DNA of 64,000 nucleotides from Bolinopsis microptera (lineage: Eukaryota > Ctenophora > Tentaculata > Lobata > Bolinopsidae): assembly GCF_026151205.1 (NCBI RefSeq), contig NC_087073.1:434001-498000 (forward strand), in the 5' to 3' direction. Made by a program: the position numbers and the translations under genes. Shown here piece by piece: positions 55,948-64,000 of this stretch; within the stretch, counting starts at the first letter, position 1, and every line of letters starts with the position of its first letter. The notes below the pieces were generated by a model. It worked only from the letters and a program-made list of their open reading frames with translations, was not told the origin of the DNA and made no database searches.

Positions 55948-58105
55948 GTAAGTGGTGTGTTATAAACTTCTTTATGTCAGCGGAGGGGGGTGCTACTCAG
56001 ATCTTGGTAAGTGGTGTGTTAAACTTCTTTATGTCAGCGGAGGGGGGTGCTACTCAGATCTTGGTAAGTGGTGTGTTATAAACTTCTTTATGTCAGCGGA
56101 GGGGGGTGCTACTCAGATCTTGGTAAGTGGTGTTTTATAAACTTCTTTATGTCAGCGGAGGGGGGTGCTACTCAGATCTTGGTAAGTGGTGTGTTATAAA
56201 CTTCTTTATGACAGCGGAGGGGGGTGCTACTCAGATCTTGGTAAGTGGTGTGTTATAAACTTCTTTATGTCAGCGGAGGGGGGTGCTACTCAGATCTTGG
56301 TAAGTGGTGTGTTATAAACTTCTTTATGTCAGCGGAGGGGGGTGCTACTCAGATCTTGGTAAGTGGTGTGTTATAAACTTCTTTATGTCAGCGGAGGGGG
56401 GTGCTACTCAGATCTTGGTAAGTGGTGTGTTATAAACTTCTTTATGTCAGCGGAGGGGGGTGCTACTCAGATCTTGGTAAGTGGTGTGTTATAAACTTCT
56501 TTATGTCAGCGGAGGGGGGTGCTACTCAGATCTTGGTAAGTGGTGTGTTATAAACTTCTTTATGTCAGCGGAGGGGGGTGCTACTCAGATCTTGGTAAGT
56601 GGTGTGTTATAAACTTCTTTATGTCAGCGGAGGGGGGTGCTACTCAGATCTTGGTAAGTGGTGTGTTATAAACTTCTTTATGTCAGCGGAGGGGGGTGCT
56701 ACTCAGATCTTGGTAAGTGGTGTGTTATAAACTTCTTTATGTCAGCGGAGGGGGTGCTACTCAGATCTTGGTAAGTGGTGTGTTATAAACTTCTTTATGT
56801 CAGCGGAGGGGGGTGCTACTCAGATCTTGGTAAGTGGTGTGTTATAAACTTCTTTATGTCAGCGGAGGGGGGTGCTACTCAGATCTTGGTAAGTGGTGTG
56901 TTATAAACTTCTTTATGTCAGCGGAGGGGGGTGCTACTCAGATCTTGGTAAGTGGTGTGTTATAAACTTCTTTATGTCAGCGGAGGGGGGTGCTACTCAG
57001 ATCTTGGTAAGTGGTGTGTTATAAACTTCTTTATGTCAGCGGAGGGGGGTGCTACTCAGATCTTGGTAAGTGGTGTGTTATAAACTTCTTTATGTCAGCG
57101 GAGGGGGGTGCTACTCAGATCTTGGTAAGTGGTGTGTTATAAACTTCTTTATGTCAGCGGAGGGGGTGCTACTCAGATCTTGGTAAGTGGTGTGTTATAA
57201 ACTTCTTTATGTCAGCGGAGGGGGTGCTACTCAGATCTTGGTAAGTGGTGTGTTATAAACTTCTTTATGACAGCGGAGGGGGGTGCTACTCAGATCTTGG
57301 TAAGTGGTGTGTTATAAACTTCTTTATGTCAGCGGAGGGGGGTGCTACTCAGATCTTGGTAAGTGGTGTGTTATAAACTTCTTTATGACAGCGGAGGGGG
57401 GTGCTACTCAGATCTTGGTAAGTGGTGTGTTATAAACTTCTTTATGTCAGCGGAGGGGGGTGCTACTCAGATCTTGGTAAGTGGTGTGTTATAAACTTCT
57501 TTATGTCAGCGGAGGGGGGTGCTACTCAGATCTTGGTAAGTGGTGTGTTATAAACTTCTTTATGTCAGCGGAGGGGGGTGCTACTCAGATCTTGGTAAGT
57601 GGTGTGTTATAAACTTCTTTATGTCAGCGGAGGGGGGTGCTACTCAGATCTTGGTAAGTGGTGTGTTATAAACTTCTTTATGTCAGCGGAGGGGGGTGCT
57701 ACTCAGATCTTGGTAAGTGGTGTGTTATAAACTTCTTTATGTCAGCGGAGGGGGGTGCTACTCAGATCTTGGTAAGTGGTGTGTTATAAACTTCTTTATG
57801 TCAGCGGAGGGGGGGTGCTACTCAGATCTTGGTAAGTGGTGTGTTATAAACTTCTTTATGTCAGCGGAGGGGGGTGCTACTCAGATCTTGGTAAGTGGTG
57901 TGTTATAAACTTCTTTATGTCAGCGGAGGGGGGTGCTACTCAGATCTTGGTAAGTGGTGTGTTATAAACTTCTTTATGACAGCGGAGGGGGGTGCTACTC
58001 AGATCTTGGTAAGTGGTGTGTTATAAACTTCTTTATGTCAGCGGAGGGGGGTGCTACTCAGATCTTGGTAAGTGGTGTTTTATAAACTTCTTTATGTCAG
58101 CGGAG
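55921..58105 (+). repeat. 59-bp array of an exon end plus 5' splice site, about 37 copies
   Basis: Each unit holds GCGGAGGGGGGTGCTACTCA, GATCTTG, the donor GTAAGTGGTG and TATAAACTTCTTTATGTCA. Copy one is the real exon 3 end. Each later unit keeps the donor and also has a pyrimidine-rich ATGTCAG that could serve as a 3' splice site 26 nt before the donor. Copies are almost identical. Confidence 0.95.
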
Positions 58106-58325
58106 CTGAGGGGGGGTGCTACTCCTTTATAAACTTCTTTATGACCGTCGCGTGTGATCCCTGATAGTCTGAGCTCGGCCTTATCTCAGAGTCCATGTAA
58201 TAAAAGCGACATTTTGTTTTAAGTTATTGCAGAACTCTGAGATATTTTATTACATGTAATAAAATCGACATTTTGTTTTTAGTCATTGCAGAAAATGTAA
58301 ATGTAAAACTGTATACTCTCATAAG
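58106..58325. other. end of astacin intron 3; about 75-bp tandem duplication
   Basis: TTTTATTACATG...AATAAAA(G/T)CGACATTTTG is present twice at 58195-58290 before the acceptor CTCATAAG. Confidence 0.7.
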
Positions 58326-59044
58326 GTGTGTACGGAGGGAAACAGCTAATATCTATTGGACCCCAGTGTGTCAGACTAGGAGTTATTGTGCACGAGATTG
58401 GGCACGCAATAGGGTTCTACCACGAGCAATCCCGTCCAGACAGAGATAACTACGTGATGATAAAACTACAAAACACAAGACCAGGAACAGCAGACAACTT
58501 TGCAAAGTACAGCAGGGATTACATTGACATGAGAGGGGTTCCTTACGATTATGGGAGTATCATGCACTATAGAGCTAAAGCTTTCAGTGTAAACGGGGGA
58601 GAGACAGTGGTGCCGATAGTGGAGAAGGGAGAGAAAGTGCCACAAATTGGGCAACGGATCAAGTTAAGTGCTCAAGACGTACAGTTGGCTAAAACTATGT
58701 ACAACTGTGGAGTGGTTCCCAAGACACCTCCAACACCTTCAGCAGACGAACAGTCTTGCGTGGACATGTCTCCTTTGTGCAGTGATTGGGCCGCTGTTGG
58801 GCTCTGTACTTCTGGTAATTTCGTGGTTTTTATGTTGAAGAACTGTCAGATATCATGCGGTGTTTGTTCGGTAAAGTTTGTCAGGAGTCAAGAGATGATG
58901 AGTAGCGCAAAATTAGCGCAAAGTAAGGTCGGGGACACATTCGTAGAGCTGACAATAGAAATTGTTGACAAAAGAGAAGCACAGCTGCAGATTTTCCACA
59001 GGGAATTGGGAGCCGGTAATTGGAGCTTTGGAGCTATGGAATGA
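58326..59044 (+). CDS. astacin exon 4: zinc site, Met-turn, ShKT domain
   Basis: It joins exon 3 in phase (DLG|VYGGKQLISIG). The zinc site HEIGHAIGFYHEQSRPDR is complete (HExxHxxGFxHExxRxDR) and YDYGSIMHY is the Met-turn, so the protease should be active. A secreted, Zn-dependent endopeptidase is expected. A ShKT domain follows with six cysteines (SCVDMSPLC ... NCQISCGVC). The frame then enters what looks like a fibronectin-III domain and stops at TGA (59042-59044). That domain continues in another frame to 59211, across an 8-bp tandem duplication at 59021-59036. The break is either a real truncation or a sequence error. Confidence 0.9.
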
Positions 59045-59211
59045 GACGAAAGTTCTTTAAAAACGATCCAATATATGCAGTGTACAACCTACAGCCTGAA
59101 ACCGAGTATGAGTTTGTCGTGAGATATTCAGTTGAGCGTGGCATGTGGTCTGAGTTTTCGGAGGTACTGGATTTGACTACGACGACCAAAGAGGATCAGG
59201 ACCAAGCGTGA
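59020..59211 (+). pseudogene. fibronectin-III tail in a shifted frame
   Basis: The frame after the 8-bp duplication contains YNLQPETEYEFVVRYS, a textbook FN3 strand with the L.P.TEY motif, and runs to TGA at 59211. It belongs with the FN3 start at the end of exon 4. Confidence 0.65.
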
Positions 59212-59935
59212 ACAGTGAACACTCAAGGGTAAACATCGGGCACAAATGACTGGTATTTTAAAACGCGCTGTGAGCAGGGCATAGCCATCAGAATTAGGAC
59301 GAACTGGTGCCATCAAGGTCGTTGCTCGCCATAACAACAAACCACATGTTTACGTCAATTGATCCTGTCAACTTAACATTAGTTCCTGGCTTATTTCTAC
59401 AAATCATTAGTAAGAACGTAGGTGAAATTATTAGCAATTTGATTGAGGCGCGTTACATTAAGCTCCAAACTACGCCGCGCACTCGATATAACCCCACGTG
59501 GAAAACTTCAGTGGGATACAATCTAACCACAAAGTTGCTGATTAGTGAATACCTTACACCGCAAAGTTTGGAAATCATTAGATTGAGGAATGAAACTACG
59601 ACTGTTCTAAAACCAAGACTGAAAAGACACACTTTTGTACCTGTTATTATTATATTATGTTAATTGAAGCTGGGTAAAATGTGATCTGGTGAAAATAAGT
59701 GCAGATTGTTAATTATAATGTTATTTCTGTTATGTTTTTTGATAGATATATAAGTGTTTCATGACTCAAATCGTCAATTCGAGAAAATTATGAAGCGAAA
59801 TATTAGTCCAAGAGGCTTATATCAAAAAGAAGCAATTGTAATTATGGTGCGTAGAATTAGAATTGAAGCAACTTTTCCTGATTTTATGTTTTCTTATTTG
59901 TTAACATTACACCTCATGTAGCATGTAGTTATTTG
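59212..59935. other. no gene seen (0.7 kb)
   Basis: A 118-codon frame at 59307-59663 shows no recognisable domain and is probably chance or 3' UTR. Confidence 0.45.
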
Positions 59936-61400
59936 TTACCTTGCTACCTAACTACTCCCTGCTACTAGAGTATATTTGTTACCTTGCTACCTAACTACTC
60001 CCTGCTACTAGAGTATATTTGTTACCTTGCTACCTAACTACTCCCTGCTACTAGAGTATATTTGTTACCTTGTTACCTAACTACTCCCTGCTACTAGAGT
60101 ATATTTGTTACCTTGCTACCTAACTACTCCCTGCTACTAGAGTATATTTGTTACCTTGTTACCTAACTACTCCCTGCTACTAGAGTATATTTGTTACCTT
60201 GCTACCTAACTACTCCCTGCTACTAGAGTATATTTGTTACCTTGCTACCTAACTACTCCCTGCTACTAGAGTATATTTGTTACCTTGCTACCTAACTACT
60301 CCCTGCTACTAGAGTATATTTGTTACCTTGCTACCTAACTACTCCCTGCTACTAGAGTATATTTGTTACCTTGCTACCTAACTACTCCCTGCTACTAGAG
60401 TATATTTGTTACCTTGCTACCTAACTACTCCCTGCTACTAGAGTATATTTGTTACCTTGCTACCTAACTACTCCCTGCTACTAGAGTATATTTGTTACCT
60501 TGTTACCTAACTACTCCCTGCTACTAGAGTATATTTGTTACCTTGTTACCTAACTACTCCCTGCTACTAGAGTATATTTGTTACCTTGTTACCTAACTAC
60601 TCCCTGCTACTAGAGTATATTTGCTACCTTGCTACCTAACTACTCCCTGCTACTAGAGTATATTTGTTACCTTGTTACCTAACTACTCCCTGCTACTAGA
60701 GTATATTTGTTACCTTGTTACCTAACTACTCCCTGCTACTAGAGTATATTTGTTACCTTGCTACCTAACTACTCCCTGCTACTAGAGTATATTTGTTACC
60801 TTGCTACCTAACTACTCCCTGCTACTAGGGTATATTTGTTACCTTGCTACCTAACTACTCCCTGCTACTAGAGTATATTTGTTACCTTGCTACCTAACTA
60901 CTCCCTGCTACTAGAGTATATTTGTTACCTTGCTACCTAACTACTCCCTGCTACTAGAGTATATTTGTTACCTTGCTACCTAACTACTCCCTGCTACTAG
61001 AGTATATTTGTTACCTTGTTACCTAACTACTCCCTGCTACTAGAGTATATTTGTTACCTTGCTACCTAACTACTCCCTGCTACTAGAGTATATTTGTTAC
61101 CTTGTTACCTAACTACTCCCTGCTACTAGAGTATATTTGTTACCTTGCTACCTAACTACTCCCTGCTACTAGAGTATATTTGTTACCTTGCTACCTAACT
61201 ACTCCCTGCTACTAGAGTATATTTGTTACCTTGCTACCTAACTACTCCCTGCTACTAGAGTATATTTGTTACCTTGCTACCTAACTACTCCCTGCTACTA
61301 GAGTATATTTGTTACCTTGCTACCTAACTACTCCCTGCTACTAGAGTATATTTGTTACCTTGCTACCTAACTACTCCCTGCTACTAGAGTATATTTGTTA
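59936..61400. repeat. 43-bp satellite, left part
   Basis: About 34 units of TTGTTACCTTG(C/T)TACCTAA plus CTACTCCCTGCTACTAGAGT and ATA, nearly identical. It continues at 62965 after the LINE insertion. Confidence 0.96.
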
Positions 61401-61411
61401 CCTTGTTACAA

Positions 61412-61530
61412 ATATACTCTTAACTTAACTTAACTTACTTAACTAGTGGTTAAGGGGTTTTAGTGGTTAAGGGGTTTTAGTGGTTAAGGGGTTTTAGTGG
61501 TTAAGGGGTTTTAGTGGTTAAGGGGTTTTC
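61412..61530. repeat. 17-bp TGGTTAAGGGGTTTTAG repeat
   Basis: About five units between the satellite and the LINE body, preceded by ACTTAACTTAACTTACTTAAC. Confidence 0.85.
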
Positions 61531-62964
61531 CAAAACTCCAGGGGCTCGTGAAGTGTCTTACACAACCTCTCCGAGCCCAAGATCCGTAGTGCGTGGTGAA
61601 GAGCCACACCCTTCTCGAGGTGCCACTGTTAAGCTTAGTAGCCTGTTCTGGGTGATTCCAGTTAAAACAGGTGAACGGTAACAGAACACTGCGGCTCTAG
61701 ACCAGTACAGGTCGAAAAATATAACCGGGACATCTGTCTCGTTAGGACTGCATGCGGTTCATCGGGTGCGAAGGGCCAGCATCCCTTCCACCTCAAATAA
61801 CAACGCTACAGAAACAACAAGGAAAAACCGTGATAGGAGTGATTCTCGGAATGCAAGGAACGGTGATTCCAGTATGAAGCGGGCTGGGCAAAGCCGCAAG
61901 GACCCCAGGACGCAGATGAGAACGAAGAGGTCGACGTTACATCTGGTTCTGGGCAGGGGGATATTCAGGGTCCACCTATCTTTAATGTTTGCATCAACCT
62001 GCCTGCGCAGCGGGCTGAGGATAACAAAGTGTTGTCACACGGGGCAGTGCTGCAGAGAGCTACCACCAGCTTTGGTCAGGATACAGTCGTCCTGGATACT
62101 GACTATGCAGATGATTTGGCTATCATGGATAACACCAAGGACGGTCTCCAGGAGACGACTGATCTTTTATGCAAGTATGCGGCTCAGGCTGGCCTCAGAA
62201 TCAATGCGAAGAAAACAGAGGTTATGGCCATCGGCAAGAATACATCACAGAGGCCGTATACTGAAGCATCAACGGTGGACATTACAGTAGGAGACACGGC
62301 TATCCAGCAAGTCAGCAACTTCACTTACCTTGGGTCGATTATATCAAGTGATGGGACTATTGACCGGGACTTGTCTGCACGGATCCAGAAAGCCTCAGGA
62401 GCATTCAATCAGCTCGGTAATATTTGGAAGAATCGCAATATCCAAACTAACACCAAAATACGGATATATGTTGCAGCGGTTCTAACAATATTACTTTATG
62501 GAAGCGAAGTCTGGAACACTACTTCAAAGCAACTACATCGCTTCGAAGTTTTTCATCAAAACTGTTTGAGGAGAATCCTTCGAATTAAGTGGTTCCACCG
62601 GACGAGCAATGTTCAAGTGTTGGAGCGGGCAAGAATAAACCCGGTTATAACCTACATCAGTGCCAACCGTCTTCGCTGGTTTGGACATGTTTCTAGAATG
62701 CCGGACACCAGGCTACCAAAGTATCTACTTGACTGGACACCTGCTCACGGCCGAAGATCACGTGGGCGGCCAAGAAAGAATTGGCGAACCTGTGTCCTAG
62801 AAGACGCAGTAACATTCACAGGAGATCCAGACATTGTATTTGATAAGGTCCGAGAGTTGGCAGGAAACCGAAAGCACTGGAGAGAGATGATACGACATAA
62901 GCGGCAATTCCTTGGTGCAGGCCACTCGAATGATTGAGGAGACCTTATCAAGTATCAAGTAAGT
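61531..62964 (+). mobile_element. LINE reverse-transcriptase copy inserted in the 43-bp satellite
   Basis: The frame 61867-62937 reads QGDIQGPPIFNV (RT motif before the palm turn), DYADDLAIMDN (catalytic YADD), AGLRINAKKTEVMA, YLGSIIS, then LLYGSEVW, RIKWFHRTSNVQVL and RLRWFGHVSRM, the C-terminal block common in APE-type, RTE-like invertebrate LINEs. The endonuclease and first RT motifs are missing: the frame closes at a TGA at 61864. The DNA to the left (61531-61860) may be a scrambled 5' part. The 3' end has an AAGTAAGTAAGT tail and the satellite resumes at once, so this is a 5'-truncated insertion. Confidence 0.8.
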
Positions 62965-64000
62965 AAGTTACCTAACTACTCCCTGCTACTAGAGTATATT
63001 TGTTACCTTGCTACCTAACTACTCCCTGCTACTAGAGTATATTGGTTACCTTGCTACCTAACTACTCCCTGCTACTAGAGTATATTTGTTACCTTGCTAC
63101 CTAACTACTCCCTGCTACTAGAGTATATTTGTTACCTTGTTACCTAACTACTCCCTGCTACTAGAGTATATTTGTTACCTTGCTACCTAACTACTCCCTG
63201 CTACTAGAGTATATTTGTTACCTTGCTACCTAACTACTCCCTGCTACTAGAGTATATTTGTTACCTTGCTACCTAACTACTCCCTGCTACTAGAGTATAT
63301 TTGTTACCTTGCTACCTAACTACTCCCTGCTACTAGAGTATATTTGTTACCTTGTACCTAACGACTCCCTGCTACTAGAGTATATTTGTTACCTTGCTAC
63401 CTAACTACTCCCTGCTACTAGAGTATATTTGTTACCTTGCTACCTAACTACCCCCTGCTACTAGAGTATATTTGTTACCTTGCTACCTAACTACTCCCTG
63501 CTACTAGAGTATATTTGTTACCTTGCTACCTAACTACTCCCTGCTACTAGAGTATATTTGTTTCCTTGTTACCTAACTACCCCCTGCTACTAGAGTATAT
63601 TTGTTACCTTGTTACCTAACTACTCCCTGCTACTAGAGTATATTTGTTACCTTGTTAACTAACTACTCCCTGCTACTAGAGTATATTTGTTACCTTGTTA
63701 CCTAACTACTCCCTGCTACTAGAGTATATTTGTTACCTTGCTACCTAACTACTCCCTGCTACTAGAGTATATTTGTTACCTTGCTACCTAACTACTCCCT
63801 GCTACTAGAGTATATTTGTTACCTTGCTACCTAACTACTCCTGCTACTAGAGTATATTTGTTACCTTGTTACCTAACTACTCCCTGCTACTAGAGTATAT
63901 TTGTTACCTTGTTACCTAACTACTCCCTGCTACTAGAGTATATTTGTTACCTTGCTACCTAACTACTCCCTGCTACTAGAGTATATTTGTTACCTTGTTA
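62965..64000. repeat. 43-bp satellite, right part
   Basis: Same unit and direction as at 59936, about 24 copies, running off the window. A few units are one base short or changed. Confidence 0.96.

Noticed and set aside
59307-59663. 118-codon frame after the astacin gene
   Set aside because: No domain or signal, and it overlaps a frame on the other strand; probably chance.

Overview
The window is nuclear DNA of an animal. It holds spliced genes with GT-AG introns, a formin of the animal FHOD type, an astacin/ShKT metalloprotease and typical marine-invertebrate transposons (RLE-type and APE-type LINEs, an ISXO2/Merlin-type transposase, FLYWCH/MULE fragments). Astacin plus ShKT plus these elements fits a cnidarian or another early-branching marine invertebrate. 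That placement is an inference; the species cannot be named from the sequence.

Layout. 1-12 kb: mobile-element remains (an RLE-type LINE 3' end on the minus strand, a Merlin-like transposase on the minus strand) and several satellites, including a 316-bp repeat nested in a 43-bp array. 12.8-15.7 kb: an uninterrupted 738-codon gene joining a NERD-type nuclease domain to an SF1-type helicase/ATPase, preceded by two duplicated exon-like modules and a TATA box. 15.8 kb: a tRNA-like sequence. 17.3-19.3 kb: terminal-inverted-repeat elements and short satellites. 20.3-54.7 kb: an FHOD formin on the minus strand. I could follow its reading phase through 12 consecutive exons (33.5 to 20.3 kb), from the pre-FH1 coiled coil through FH1, the whole FH2 and the DAD tail, with three further exons upstream (one tentative). 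55.0-59.2 kb: an astacin metalloprotease gene on the plus strand. 59.9-64 kb: a 43-bp satellite with a LINE reverse-transcriptase copy inserted in it.

The most striking feature is the tandem repeats, which by my rough sum fill about 45% of the window. They are not placed at random. In both spliced genes nearly every large intron has its own private minisatellite, and most of these arrays start within about 0-25 bp of a splice site or copy the splice site itself. A 59-bp unit repeats the end of astacin exon 3 with its 5' splice site about 37 times. A 91-bp unit repeats an FHOD 3' splice site with the start of its exon four times. A 35-bp copy of the start of astacin exon 2 sits at the 5' end of the intron before it, with AG|GTGAGAG at both ends, as expected if the intron was born by tandem duplication. 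Many arrays share a GTAAC/GTTAC core although their units are otherwise unrelated.

The block from about 34.83 to 45.96 kb is very probably poor consensus sequence. Clean repeat units abruptly become smeared with homopolymers and become clean again, and the unique DNA inside looks the same. FHOD exons expected there cannot be read.
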